Counted from the stretch's first letter, positions 1 through 11,289 are shown. The stretch is 35,285 nt of DNA from Zarea fungicola (GCA_900169235.1 FWCC01000411.1:1-35285), one strand, 5' to 3'. Notes: a model not told the origin generated them from the sequence alone. Translations and numbers: made by a program.

Positions 1-20
1 CTTTCCTGACCCCACTGTAG

Positions 21-1241
21 CAAGGTGGGCAGATTATTAGGCCCACACGAGCGAGAGCTTGAATTGCTGAGAATTTACAGTATAAACGAGGATGGGCGCT
101 TTACACAACCGAGCCAAACTGGTAAGACTGCCGACGAGCTTCGAAATGAGTGGGCCGAACATGATGAAAATTTATTTCACACTTCTCGACACATTACCTG
201 TGGTCTATACGCCAACATAGCTCTCAGAGACTATGCGCGAACGATTCTGGACGTCCAAAGATTGCCATCATCATGGTCCTTGGATCCAAGAAAGAATAAT
301 GGCGACAATCTCTTCGAAACTCATCTACCAGAAGGGAATGGTAACCGCGTTTCCGTCGAATTTAATCTCATTTACCGCTGGCATTCGATACTGTCTAAAA
401 GAGATGAAGAATGGACAGCAGCTCAGCTGCGCCAGATGCTACAGGGAGCAGACCCGTCTACAATGACTGGTGACGATTTCATCAAGACGCTTCGCCAGGT
501 AGAAGCAAACATGCCCCGCAGTGGAAGTGATAGAAGGTTTGGCAACATGCCACGAGGTTCGGATGGACTGTACCCCGATGATTCGCTGCTAAATATTTTT
601 TTCCGATCTGTTGAGGATATTGCTGGATCGTTTGGCGCAAAAGGTGTGCCAGATGCTTTGCGGCCAGTGGAAATTCTTGGCATACAGCAGGCACGTCGAT
701 GGGAAGTTGGAAGCCTGAACGATTATCGTGAGAGTGCTGGGCTTCAGAGGCATTGTACTTTTGCGGATATCAATTGTGATCCAACCGTGGTGCAAGCTTT
801 GTCAAAGTTATACAAATCTCCAGACGAGGTTGAACTCTATCCTGGAGCGGTTATTGAGCAGAGCAATGAGGTTGGGCTCTGCGCAAACCTCACGACGAGT
901 TTTACTATTCTGTCCGATGCAATGGCACTTATTCGAGGTGACCGGCTACTTACGAAAGACTTTATACCGGAACGGCTAACTTGCTGGGGGTAAGATACAG
1001 GCGTATATTTTGTGATGAAAGAAACATGGGCTGAAATGAAAACAGTTACAACGAAGTGAAGGTTGATGAAAGTATTGACCAGGGTCATGTCCTTTTCAAG
1101 CTCTTCTCAAGAGCTTTTCCTGTCTCTATCCATCAGGACAGCATTTATGCTCATTTTCCTTTTGTTATCCCTGATGAAAATCGCATTATACATAACTCTC
1201 TGGGCACTGAAAACAATTATTCGTGGAAGCGGCCGTGTTAG
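21..1241 (+). CDS. Ppo-like fatty acid dioxygenase (haem peroxidase domain), 5'-partial and lacking a P450 half
   Basis: The protein resembles the C-terminal part of the animal-peroxidase-fold domain of fungal linoleate dioxygenases (Ppo / linoleate diol synthase), which add oxygen to C18 fatty acids to make oxylipins. Visible family blocks are INEDGRF, HITCGLYANI, SLDPR and EFNLIYRWHS. The last holds the Tyr of the catalytic radical and the proximal haem His (Y-x-x-H). The 5' end is off the window; an acceptor at about 20 is plausible, but one ending at 80 would also fit, so the first 20 residues are uncertain. A 56-bp intron (990-1045) joins LTCWG to YNEVKVDES in frame, and exon 2 continues through HVLFKLFSRAFP and YAHFPFVIPDEN to KRPC and a stop at 1239-1241. 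In full-length Ppo proteins a P450-type domain of several hundred residues follows; no frame downstream resembles it. The gene is therefore either a dioxygenase-only protein or a truncated remnant. Confidence 0.8.
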
Positions 1242-1818
1242 GAGAGAGGAATGATAATCTTAGACTTGGTCGTAAACGAGGTGATCAGGTCTGTCTTGCA
1301 GTCTGTTGGAGAGATCATGACAGGATGCGGTTGTGGGTTGGTTGGTTGAATAAGACTGTGAGTATTTATCTAGCACTGTTGTATTACAGTACTCCCTCCT
1401 AGGGGTTGACCCTCGCAGTCTGCTTAATTTTACCTTACAGTTGACCTGCAAGTTGTACTTTTTTTTTCTTTCGAGCAGAATTACTGCTCACCACTTCGAC
1501 ACAGGTTGAAACTTCTTCTGCCGAGGGCTAGTTTAGCTCATAAATTGAACTGATGGAAACTAGATGTATTTTGCCTTATTCTATCTCCTCTCGAGAGTAG
1601 AAATTTGTCGTTCTCTTATACCCCTTGCTTTCAATTTTTTTCTTGAATGCCATTTGGTTGTTGCGGAATTTGGCACAGTTCCTCTTCCTGCATCACGGGA
1701 CTGCACAGCTGCTGTTTAGGAACCGCACGATATGTTGCGACAAGGTCAACTCAATAGAATTCGAAGGCAAACAATAGGATGCAGCACGATAGCGATATTA
1801 AAAAGACAAAAGAGTTAA
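1242..1818. other. Intergenic, no gene seen
   Basis: This A/T-rich stretch separates the Ppo-like gene from the tail-to-tail NTF2-like gene. It has poly-T runs near 1458-1466. I see no continuation of the Ppo P450 domain in any frame and no RNA gene. Confidence 0.5.
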
Positions 1819-2253
1819 TTACATTTTGCAGGCCTGCTTTCTCCCTTGTTTAACCTGTTTAAATAACGCTGATACTGAGGCACTATCTGAGAACTGCCTT
1901 ACTTCTTCTATCTGCGTGCCATCGACTGTAGCGCGTATCCAGCATATCATCTCATTTTTGAAGTCCCCTGCTTGTGTCGTCCCACTCTCTGTTGCCCAGA
2001 AGCAAATACTAAGTGCATCCGCATCTATTATATAGTCGTGGACGTCCAGTTTGAATCTACTGAACAGGGGGTTCAGGTGTCTCATATATGCTGCGTATTG
2101 ATGATTTCTCATTGGTTTTATATGTGTGCAACAAGGAAGAAAGTAATGCATGCACTTTGCAGTCCGGGTGCTCATGATCTTATCAACGTTCCATTGATTA
2201 TAGCTGTTAATAACTCGGTCAAAGAGTGTCTGGAGTCTGGATCGACACGACAT
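1819..2253 (-). CDS. Small NTF2/SnoaL-like fold protein
   Basis: An uninterrupted 144-residue frame resembles the small SnoaL-like (NTF2-fold) proteins found in fungal secondary-metabolite loci, some of which act as isomerases or cyclases on polyketide or terpenoid intermediates. The typical order is visible: an N-terminal helix (LFDRVINSYNQWNVDKIMSTR), a Cys-His-Phe-Leu-Pro strand (CMHYFLP), a middle helix (YAAYMRHLNPLFSRF), then beta strands with KLDVHDYI, AGDFKNEMICWI and a TQIEEVRQFSDSA ending close to the family's final strand. Length is normal for the family (about 130-150). The start is the ATG complementary to 2251-2253. No biosynthetic core enzyme (PKS, NRPS, terpene cyclase) lies beside it; the nearest gene is the truncated oxygenase. 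The fold assignment is from sequence pattern only and the substrate is unknown. Confidence 0.65.
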   Translation of the reverse strand: MSCRSRLQTLFDRVINSYNQWNVDKIMSTRTAKCMHYFLPCCTHIKPMRNHQYAAYMRHLNPLFSRFKLDVHDYIIDADALSICFWATESGTTQAGDFKNEMICWIRATVDGTQIEEVRQFSDSASVSALFKQVKQGRKQACKM

Positions 2254-2509
2254 AATCGTTTGGTTTGGTACAGTAGTGTCGAGTAGTGGCGATCTGCTGC
2301 TTTGAGGAGTATGGAAGGGTGTGTCCAGGTCTTATACTATTTACTTATCTAGCTTCTGGCTGCGTAGCCGGCGCGCGAAGCGTCCACCAGGAAGGGATGG
2401 GCTGGATCGGATCCAGTTCCATCCGACCGGCAGAAGACCAACCGAAACCAACAAACATTCCGGCCACAAAACACACCAAAACACTTCGCAGAGCAAGGGC
2501 TAATATGGT

Positions 2510-2582
2510 AGAGTGAAACCTAGAAGGGTAGAGTGAGACCTAACACGGCAGAGCGAGACTATAGCACTTTAGAGTGAGACCG
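2510..2582. repeat. Four imperfect units with about 20-bp period
   Basis: The 12-mer AGAGTGAGACCT or a close variant recurs at 2510-2521, 2530-2541, 2550-2561 and 2571-2582, spaced 20, 20 and 21 bp. The array ends one base before the LTR that starts at 2584. Its function is unknown. Confidence 0.75.
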
Positions 2583-2583
2583 T

Positions 2584-2893
2584 TGTTGTGACTGCTGACT
2601 CAGGTCAAGCAGCGTATCAAGCGAAGCCTGAATTCTGCTGCAGGCTTCCGTCAGTCAACGCCGTGACGTACGGCGGCCTGTCCTGGATACAAGGTCATCA
2701 CGGCAGCTGATCAGGAAACAGGGATCTTCTTGTTTATTGTTTGCTTTGTTTGCTTCTATATTCCTTTATATAGAGGATGCATCCCTCCCCTAGCAATAGC
2801 TAGGTTCTAATATCATCTTGCTACAGCAGTATACCTACTAAGAGACGCCCCTCTCAGCACCGTGACATGTAACTATACCCAGCCGTACCAACA
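2584..2893. mobile_element. Degraded solo LTR, copy 1
   Basis: It begins TGTTGTGACTGCTGA and ends TACCAACA, the same termini as the copy at 19973-20245. It shares interior blocks with it in the same order: ACTCAGGTCA-like, ATCACGGCAGCTGA, GGGATCTT followed by TTGTTTGC, TATATAGA, ATAGCTAG, and CTCTCAG followed by a GTAACT segment near the end. TG...CA termini with TGTTG/CAACA end inversion are typical of LTRs. The five bases on either side (accgt and gaagc) do not match, so the target duplication is lost or one end is rearranged. No retrotransposon coding sequence adjoins it. Confidence 0.75.
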
Positions 2894-5104
2894 GAAGCAT
2901 CTATCAACTCGTGCATTGTAACTGCTTATCATCGTACCAGGAGAGGTATTGGTAGAGTACTCCTGTCAGTCTGATTAAATTGCTACTGGCGTTGGCTTAC
3001 TAGCTACTATTTCAGGCGATGACTGTAAACCACATACCTTCAACCTCACTAGTAGAAGGTTTCTATTCGCACTGAGTATATATATATAAAGCGTTGGCGA
3101 GGCTAGGGAGTCGCCTAGGACGGCCACTTGTAATTAACGCTCTGATTGACACTGTAATTAACGCTGTCATAAATGCTTAGCAGCGCAAACATAAGACTCT
3201 ATGGTACTCTTTCGCCGTCAAATGTGGGTGGCAGGCAAGTCTGTACCAGTATCCGCCCTGACGCACAAACGAAAATTTCCCTATGGTTGAAGGCTCAGAT
3301 TGGACTAAAAGTGTAGCAAGGCGGCTTATTAACTATGCCCATTTGAGGTATTACCAGAGCTCCCCCTGCTAGCGCGGTACATCATGTTTGAACATGACAA
3401 GTCAGGCTTGACAAACCGCCGGACTCGAGTGACACATTTGAACCTGACTCTGATTAGCCACACTGGCCATTTTAAATTAAATCTGACACAGCTGTCCATG
3501 GGTAATTGTGGATATTGTAGCGATTCAAAAGGACTTTTTGAATTCGGGGCAACATATCTGCCGACATCTCCACATCTTCTGCTGACCTCCATGGCTGCTC
3601 CGTGACCGAATGTGCCAAGGCGTCAGCTCAGCATCGGGGCATTCATCCCACTCAGAAAGCTAACGACATGCCTCTTAGCCGTAAATCTAAGCCCCGTAGT
3701 CTAAGTTGTGGTGCATCTCCGACGAATATCCTTCGCTTGTAGATCCGGCAGGTGGACTGGCCCATCAATGGGTAATCTCGGGATCACAAATTTGGTGCTG
3801 AGGCCACATAGCCACGTGAGGTAAGATTCATAAAGTTTTTGACTTCTCTTTCCTCATTGCCGACCAATTTTCAAAATGTCAAAGACATAAATAGCTTTTT
3901 AGCTTGTACTTGGTCCGGAACCACTCACCACTCAGAGACGACTGGATATTTATGTCATGGTTAATCCAGACTCCTATATCAACTAGAATTGGATCTTGCT
4001 CGGTTTTTGATAAAGATACTTAAAAGGACTACGATCATCCGTCGCTTACAAAAAAAAAGATTTGGAATCGCAAGAAATTACAGGATCTTAAAATCCACAA
4101 AATAGCAGTCTCCACATGTAAGTCGGCATATTCAATCGGGAAATTGATGGCAAAGTCTGAGCCAATAGAAAAGGGGACATTCGGGGGATTTCAAACACTC
4201 AGAAGTCTGTGAACTTTATTTCCCAAAGACAAAGGACTTGGCAATGTTGAAAACTGAAGCGTATGCTGTGCACGACTCGTGCCTGACAGGCTTATTTCTA
4301 CTTTTCTTTTCTACTTTCCGAAATCGCTCTTCAGCACGTACTAAATTATTCAATTTCTGACATGTCTTAGACGTAGTAGCTTGATCTTTTTTTAATTTAA
4401 AATTACTTCATTTCAGCGTTTGACATCAAATACCAATACAACGAGGGATGCATGGATGGGTTCCTCGAGGCGACTCGCCACTGAATCTGGTATATACCGT
4501 GTATTTACATCATAAGGCGCCAGCGCGAACCGCCGCCTTTCAATGAATCGCTCAGAGGCTTAGCTTACGGCAAGGTGGACCAGCGGCAACGGCAATTGAA
4601 ATGAGTGGTTTGGACGGTTCGCGGATAGCTTGCAAGGCGTCCGTCATGTACCCGAGGTATTGGCTTTCGGTAGCCACCTTGCAGTGGTGCTATTGAGTCT
4701 ATTTTCATCTCAGATTGGCACTTACTGCTGGGGCGTTTGTCGTTTGCTCAGTAGACAGGCTGATAGATTGGGGATTTGGGCCTCGAGCATTACCTGTATA
4801 CTGCATTTTGACTAAAGCTACTCTTGTCCAATAGGGTTCCTATATCAAGGACTAAATCTACTATTTGATGCACTAAGCAGTATATAGTGGCTCTATGAAG
4901 ACGTCTATGCCCAATCTGGTCACATCCTGTAGAGTAGCCTTAATCGTAATCATCCTGCTAACACACAATGTGTCGATCGCTTATTTTTACTATGTCGAGT
5001 GTTAGAGGTTTGAGGGTTAGAATAGTAGTGGGGAACTACTTTCTTCCACCAATCTCGAATGATTGCCCTGAAATTAGCTTTCAAGGGACCAACAGTTGGA
5101 TGCA
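2894..5104. other. Long intergenic stretch without a recognisable gene
   Basis: More than 2 kb with only short, non-homologous frames. It contains a (TA)6 run at 3077-3088 and a perfect 13-bp direct repeat TGTAATTAACGCT at 3129-3141 and 3153-3165. The 3.8-4.5 kb part is visibly A/T-rich. No tRNA, transposase remnant or conserved domain was recognised. Confidence 0.5.
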
Positions 5105-5112
5105 TATATAAA
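5105..5112 (+). promoter_or_regulatory. TATA box of the CFEM gene
   Basis: TATATAAA lies 94-101 bp before the ATG at 5206. It is followed by a pyrimidine-rich, CATCATACATACTGTC-type leader, a usual arrangement for a highly expressed fungal gene. Confidence 0.5.
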
Positions 5113-5205
5113 TGTCTGCCCGTGGCTTACTCTTCCGCTTGAAATTCTACATCATACATACTGTCTTTACCTCTACCTCAGAATCCTGTTTCAAATCTAT
5201 CCAGA

Positions 5206-5824
5206 ATGCGCTCCTCTATGATTTTCGCCACTGCTGTGGCAAGCAGCGCCGCCGTAGTCGCGGCTGACGACTCGCTGTCATCGTTCGTCACTGCTGTTCC
5301 AAAGTGCTCTCTCCCTACATTCAAGAGTGCTCTTGATAAGGAGAACTGCGATACCAAGAATGTTGGTCCTGCCACTTTTGACTGCCTGTGTAAGCAGGTG
5401 AGCAATATTTCGGAGGCCATGGCTCTGGGAGTGGCTGCTTCCGAGCTCGACTCGGACTGCCTTGCGAGTGAGTTTCACTTTTATCTGTTTCGCCTACGGG
5501 GTGCATTTTGCTAAAGTATTTTTCCATCTAGACTGGGCTACCTCCATCACTGGTATATGCGCCTTTTGGACCGTTACCAGCACGTCTGCAAGTGATTACC
5601 CGCAGGCAACCAAGGCCCTGAGCTCCGAGTTGGCCGGTGCCACTGCGGCCGCTGCATCGAACACGACTGCCCCCACGACTTCCGGTACACAGTCCGGTAC
5701 CAAGGCTTCGACTACTGGCGCTGCCTCTACTGGCGCAGGCGTATCCTCGAACGCCCCTGGCGCAGTTAACACTCCTTTCCCCTTCTTCGCTGCCGCGGCT
5801 GCCCTTGCTGCCATGCTGGCTTAG
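5206..5824 (+). CDS. CFEM-domain surface protein, probably GPI-anchored
   Basis: Exons 5206-5467 and 5532-5824 are joined by a 64-bp intron (GTGAGT...CTAG) and give 184 residues. An N-terminal signal peptide (MRSSMIFATAVASSAAVVAA) is followed by a CFEM-like module and a Ser/Thr/Ala/Gly-rich stalk. A C-terminal hydrophobic tail ending FFAAAAALAAMLA, preceded by small residues, fits a GPI-attachment signal. CFEM proteins sit in the wall or membrane and some bind haem; others act in host contact. The module keeps the Asp-Cys-x-Cys core (FDCLC), but I count six cysteines instead of the usual eight: the cysteine expected four residues after the first and one in the later half are absent. The splice restores the frame through LANWATSITGIC and supplies the last cysteine. 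Haem binding cannot be assumed. Confidence 0.85.
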
Positions 5825-6343
5825 GGCTGTTTACATTAAAGTCGTACTACCAGATTACTAGAGCAATCTAAACAGGAACTACGAGGGAGCACGTGTAGTG
5901 TTGGTTGTACCTTTTAGCCCGCTGATGTAGTGCTATTGCAATCGCCATGTGATTGTGCGAAGTCGGTTTTTGTAAGAACAAGTGCACTTGATGAGCTTAA
6001 AAGTGTAATTATCTTTCTACTTTCAAAATAGTTATTAATTTCATTCAATTTATACTGCAGCACCAGGAAAAATGCTGCCTCACACCTTGCATTTAAGCAG
6101 TTCTAAGGCATGGGTACAGTCGGCCGAAGGCTGCAAAGCTTGGGGCTGGTACGCAGCCCGAGGTCACCGCGATAAGTAGCATCGCATTAAGACAATAGCC
6201 AGAAATTTTACCAGACATTACAATGAACCAACAGGTAAGCAGGATTAGTGCAGTACGTATTGCAATAAAAGGTATTCCTATCCACAGTGATCCTACGATG
6301 GCCCAGTGAAGCTTGCTTGTCCCTCGCGTTTCGCAGTCAAGCT
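5825..6343. other. Convergent 3' intergenic region
   Basis: It lies between the 3' ends of the CFEM gene and the oxoprolinase gene. It is A/T-rich around 6000-6060 and should hold both 3' UTRs. No gene is seen. Confidence 0.5.
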
Positions 6344-9300
6344 CTAATTGCTTGATTCCTGGGCTAGCTGAAATTGCGTTACAAATCTCCTCTGGACTCC
6401 ATTAGTCTTAGCGGTGTTGGTCGAGTCTACCTCCTCAACATTACCAAGCCGGCTTCCCCAGGCACCTCCTCCTGGAGTGTCAATGACAAGCCAATCACCC
6501 CGGGACACTTGAGCGTCCTTGCGACCACCTAGACGACACCACCGTCCACCGTTTCCTCCTTTGACCACGTAGTTGACGCCACGCTGGCCATCCTCACCAC
6601 CCTTCATGCCATACGGCCTGGTTACCCGTCGTTCGCTCACCACAGAACAACCCATGTCGCGCCGAAACTCGTACACGCGTCGGACGCCATTGCCACCGTT
6701 CCATCGCCCCTGGCCGCCGCTGCCATCGCGAATGCTAAACTCGCGTAGAATGATGGGGTAGCGCTTCTCTATAATCTCGGGATCACAAATTTTGGTGTTG
6801 GTCATGTGAACGTGGACACCGCTGGTGCCGTGCCAGCCCGGACCTGCACCGCTACCGCCGCAGATGGTCTCGCCGTAGCCAAAACCAGTGTTTGGTATGA
6901 TTTCTCCTGTCGCTGGATCGATGTTGCCGTCGATTCCACAAGATACAACGTTGCAGTCGCCCTGGCTAGCAGCAGATGCCTCAAAGGCCTTGATGATTAC
7001 GTCAGTCACGCGCTGGGAGGTGATGGGGTTGCCAGCGCACACGGCGGCCTCGGCGGATGGGTTCAAGATGGAGTGCTCGGGGATGGTAAAAGTCACAGGT
7101 CGAAGGCAGCCCTCGTTGAGCGGGATATCCTGGTTGATGAGGCACCGCAGCACATAGAGAGTCGCACTCCGCGTAATGGCCTGCGGCGCGTTGAACGAAT
7201 GGTAACCTTGCTCGCCTGTGCCACTGAAATCAAAGTGTGCCGTTGCTGTCTCCGGGTCGATGGTGACGGTCAGCTCTATGGGTGTCCCGTCATCCATGTG
7301 GTCGAGGGCATGGAGAGTCCGGCCGCCCATCTCACGATAGGTGCGGAGGAAAAAATTGCGGACACAAGCCTCGGCGTTGTCGGCGATGGCGTGCATGTTG
7401 AGATGAACTGTACCAATGCCGTACTCGGCTATGAGTTCTGCAACAAGGGCCGCCCCCCTTGCGTTGGCCGAGACCTGGGCTTTGAGATCGTTGATGTTAT
7501 CGGCAAGTTTTCTGGTCCCTAAGCAGCCTGGATACTTTGCCGGATCGAGCAGCATAACTCTCGTTATCATTTCCTCATCAAATGCACCATCTCGGACGAG
7601 AAACTCCGACAAAATTGTAGCCCCTTCTTCATAGAGCTCGACGCTACTAGCAGGCATTGAACCAGGAAGGATACCGCCAATCTCCTGGTGGTGGCCACGT
7701 GACGCTGTGTAGAAGATGATGTTCCGGCCATCAGCATCAAAAACAGGTGTGACACATGTAATGTCTGGGAGATGCGTGCCGCCTGAAATTGGATGGTTGG
7801 AGACAACTACATCACCAGGGCGCAGTTGTCCAAAGTACTTTGTGTGCTGATAGATTACGGCATGCTCCATCGATCCTAGATGAACAGGCACATGGGGTGC
7901 ATTGGCGACAAGTCGCCCGTCAGGGCTAAAGAGAGCGCAGCTAAAGTCGAGGCGCTCTTTAATATTAACAGACACGCTTGTCTTCTGCAAGGTATGACCC
8001 ATTTGCTCTGCAATACTCATGAAACGATGTGCCATGACCGTGAGTTGTACTGGGTCCACGGTTTTTGCTTCTGGTGCGACTTCAGCAGCGACAGGTTCTT
8101 CCGGGGACAAAGCATGATCAATCTCTAGAACCACATGTCGCTCTAAAATCACAGCTTTCGCGTCTGGACTCACGACAATAGTCTGTGTATCATCGAGAAT
8201 GATGGCGGGACCTCGAATTAGGTCACCCTTTGTCAGGTTGTGCAGCTTGTACAGTGGAACTTCCGCCCATCCACTTTCAAAGTAAGCATTGACAAAGTCG
8301 CTGGCTACTCCAACTGGCTCCTTTAGCATAGAGCAGGACGCAATCTGGTTCTCAACACTCAACGTGGGCTCCACAGAGGAAGTTGTCGCAGTCGCACGGA
8401 CTCGTATATTCTCCACCATGACCTCTCTTCCAGACATGATGAATGAAAACTGTCGCTTATGCTCTGCCGTAAACGCTTCATGCCATGTTATGGTCTTGTC
8501 AACAGGCCTTGGAATCATCAAGGTTGTGTCTGACCCAACATAGCGCAGATTCAAGAAGTGTTCGAATTTTACGGTTTGTTTTGCAGAAGCACCGCTTTCT
8601 AGAAGCTTATCAGTAGCCCTTAATGAGAGGCCCTCGAGACGGCGATCAAGTTCGTCAAACGAGGTACCGAGAGGTACTGAGCATGGTTCCTGTATGTCGT
8701 GCACGAGATCGGCCAGCGCCATTCCGTATGCCGACAGTATGGACGAGTACCGATGGATGAGTACTCTATTGATTCCCAGATTCGTAGCAATTGCCTGATA
8801 ATTTTATTAGCTTCTATGTTTTACGATATAAAACAGAGCGCAGCAGTCAAGTGCAAACGGAGCTCAATCAGCACAGAAGGGTCCGATTTTGGCACTTGTT
8901 CAAACCACGGTGAAGGGGATTCACAGCAGGTTTCGTCAAAACTTACACAGGCGTGTTGACCACCGGCACCACCAAAGACTGCCAGCTCATGATTAGATGT
9001 TCTATAACCCTTGGCTTCTGTTAGGGATCGAATGGGTCGGCACATGGCCTCATTTGCCACGAGCAAAAAGCCCAGCGCAAGTTCTTCGACAGTTTTGGGC
9101 TTCGCTCCTGCCGCGGACAAATCCGCATTGACTTGAACCAGCAGTTTCTCGAAGCCATGTTTTGCCGCATCATAATCCAGAGGCTGGTTCTCTTCGGGAC
9201 CGAAAATTTGAGGAAAGTACTTGGCTTGTAAGCGGCCAAGAACCAGGTTTGCATCGGTTACAGTGAGCGGGCCGCCTTTTCGATATGCCGCGGGCCCGGG

Positions 9301-10571
9301 ATGAGCGCCAGCAGACTCCGGGCCAGCCAGAAGGAGGCCATTTTGGTAAGAGAGAATGCTGCCACCACCTGCAGCCACGGTATCAATCTCCAGTTGTGGA
9401 GATTGGATCGTAATGCCAGCAGTCACAGACTCAAAGGTATGTTCCAGCGATCCTGCATACCGTGACACATCTGTGCTTGTGCCGCCCATGTCAAAGCCAA
9501 TAATAGGTATCTTCCTTTCGGCATCAAAGCAAGTCCTACTCATACCAATCACGCCTCCAGCCGGCCCAGATAAAATGGCTTTCAGACCACTGAACCCTCG
9601 CCAGTCTACAAGGCCTCCATCACTCTGCATAAACTCGCATCTCACACCACCGTGCGCATCATCCAAGTCTCCCACAAAGCCCTTGCGAAAGTCGTCAACG
9701 TAGGCTTTTGTGAGAGGCGTTAGATAGGCATCCGCAGTGGCACTGTACCCACGAGAGATGGCCTTGATCATTGGCATGATCTGGGATGAGAGTGAAATTT
9801 GCGTAAATCCAATGTCTGATGCTAGCCGAGCCACCTCAAGCTCATGTTCAGGAAATGTGTATGAATGAAGGAGAGTTACTGCAAGGGCTCGGACACCTTT
9901 GTCGTACAGTAATTGGAGGCCTTTTCGAGTGCTTTCAATATCTGATCCGTATAGTTAGCCATATATCAATGCAGTGAAACGCTTTCGGACAAGAACGGCT
10001 CGCATGGTATGAGGTACGAACCTATTGGTTTTAAAATTCGGATCGACTCCCCGCCGATGCCTTTTCTGAGGTTCATCGCATCTTTCTCGGTAGTGCTCAG
10101 CCTCGTCGCATCTTCAGTCGACTCCTCTAGCGTAACTCGCTCATCAATCTCCAGCGTCTCGTTAAAAAGAGTTTCTGGTCTTGTGATGTTCAAGTCAAAC
10201 AGCCTCGGCCTTGTCTGGTCGCCGATTCTCAGAAGATCCTTAAAGCCTCTGGTCACTGCCATCGCACATGGCGTCGATGACCTCTCTAGTAAGGCATTAG
10301 TAGCTACAGTCGTACCCATCTTGATGCTCTCAATGGCGGAGGTATCGATGCGCTCACCCCGCGCAATTGGTTTTCCAGTAGCCTTTTCCAAGATGCGCCG
10401 GATGCCTTCTGTGGGGGCATCGGCATAGTTGGAGGGATCATTGGTCAAGAGCTTAATCAGGATGTCTGGCTGAGATGGAATTATGCCAAGGCAGTCTGTA
10501 AAAGTGCCACCACGGTCAATCGCAATGCGAATTTTGCCCGTCAGGCCAATCGTGTCATTTATGCTACCCAT
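6344..10571 (-). CDS. ATP-dependent 5-oxoprolinase / hydantoinase-family protein (HyuA-HyuB fusion)
   Basis: Exons 10571-10022, 9941-8947 and 8794-6344 (introns 80 and 152 bp) give 1331 residues, near the usual size of fungal and animal oxoprolinases. The family hydrolyses cyclic amides (5-oxoproline to glutamate, or hydantoins) using ATP. The N-terminal half carries actin-like ATPase motifs DRGGTFTDC (19-27), GTTVATNALLER (86-97), SGPAGGVIG (about 308-316) and FDMGGTSTDV (about 333-342). FGGAGGQHAC is split from AIATNLGINRVLIHRYSS by the second intron, exactly where the family continues. The HyuB half begins near residue 760 (DPVQLTVMAHRF) and shows VHLGSMEHAV, NHPISGGTHLPD, and RDGSGGQGRWNGG. 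It is cytosolic by inference. Fungi often have another oxoprolinase for glutathione turnover, so this paralogue may act on a different ring. A CGG-N10-CCG site lies about 230 bp upstream. Confidence 0.95.
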
Positions 10572-11289
10572 TATCTATAGAGTGGTGCAAGGTAGTTACG
10601 AGCAACAGCAATAGCGCGTCGATCTTGTGAGCGAGCAGAGTCCATATATGGGCAATTTTGTAGGTACTGCATCCCTCTTGCCATGATATGTTGCGAAGGT
10701 CCGTCAATGAATTGGCAATGCCTAGAAGCCACAAACTGCACGCATATTATCGCTCTGAGAATGGATAATGACCTCGCAGATCTTGCATGGTCTGGTGTCG
10801 GAGTCAAGAGTCCGACAGTCGGCCCCACACCCCGACACCGGTTTCAGCTGAGGCTTGGGTTGAAAACCATGGGAATCTGCGGGGTTGGCTGGGACTTGAA
10901 TCGGTAATGTCCTAGCAATGTTGGCGGGGAGCCTGTTGTGCTTGCCGAAGGGGCGAAGGAACCATAACCGTTCAATTTTGAAGTTGCAAGTCTGCAGTTG
11001 TGCGGATGACGATTCTGCACGTTTCATTTCAATTTGGATGACAATATACAAATCGATGATTATTTATGGATGTATGACATCACCAGAGTTTCAACCTTAT
11101 TTTTAATTTATCTTTTTCGCATTTGCAAGTTATTAGCCGCTGTGACTTCTAGATGACTAGTACCGGACAGAGTCGATGTAGTCGCACCATGCAGTAAAAT
11201 GTGTAGCTATAAACAAAATTTACATTGCACGTAAATAAGCTAGCACTACAGCGACTAACGCATATCCTTTCATCCATCTTGATAAAAGT
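10572..11289. other. Intergenic region: oxoprolinase promoter and MFS 3' UTR
   Basis: It separates the oxoprolinase start from the 3' end of the upstream MFS gene on the same strand. Apart from the palindromic element at 10797-10816, an inverted repeat GGTGTCGG / CCGACACC sits at 10794-10801 and 10832-10839, enclosing that element. No further gene is seen. Confidence 0.5.
10797..10816. promoter_or_regulatory. CGG-N10-CCG palindrome upstream of oxoprolinase
   Basis: Read on the minus strand it is GTCGGACTCTTGACTCCGAC, with 6-bp arms GTCGGA/TCCGAC and the CGG-N10-CCG form used by Zn2Cys6 dimers such as yeast Put3. It lies about 230 bp before the start codon. It matches 13502-13521 at 17 of 20 positions. 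A second, overlapping everted pair CCG-ACAGT-CGG follows at 10812-10822. Confidence 0.5.

Noticed and set aside
2286..2516. 76-codon plus-strand frame before the repeat array
   Set aside because: It has no domain and runs into the 20-bp repeat; not supported as a gene.
3329..3605. Overlapping frames on both strands at 3.3-3.6 kb as a transposase remnant
   Set aside because: Neither translation shows DDE or helix-turn-helix features.
6806..7522. 238-codon plus-strand frame inside the oxoprolinase gene
   Set aside because: It is antisense to the HyuB-like half, which has clear conserved motifs; the frame is a shadow of G/C-biased codons.
10870..10905. Minus-strand GATTCAAGTCC resembling a tRNA B box
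   Set aside because: The flanking bases do not pair into a T stem and no acceptor or anticodon arm can be drawn.
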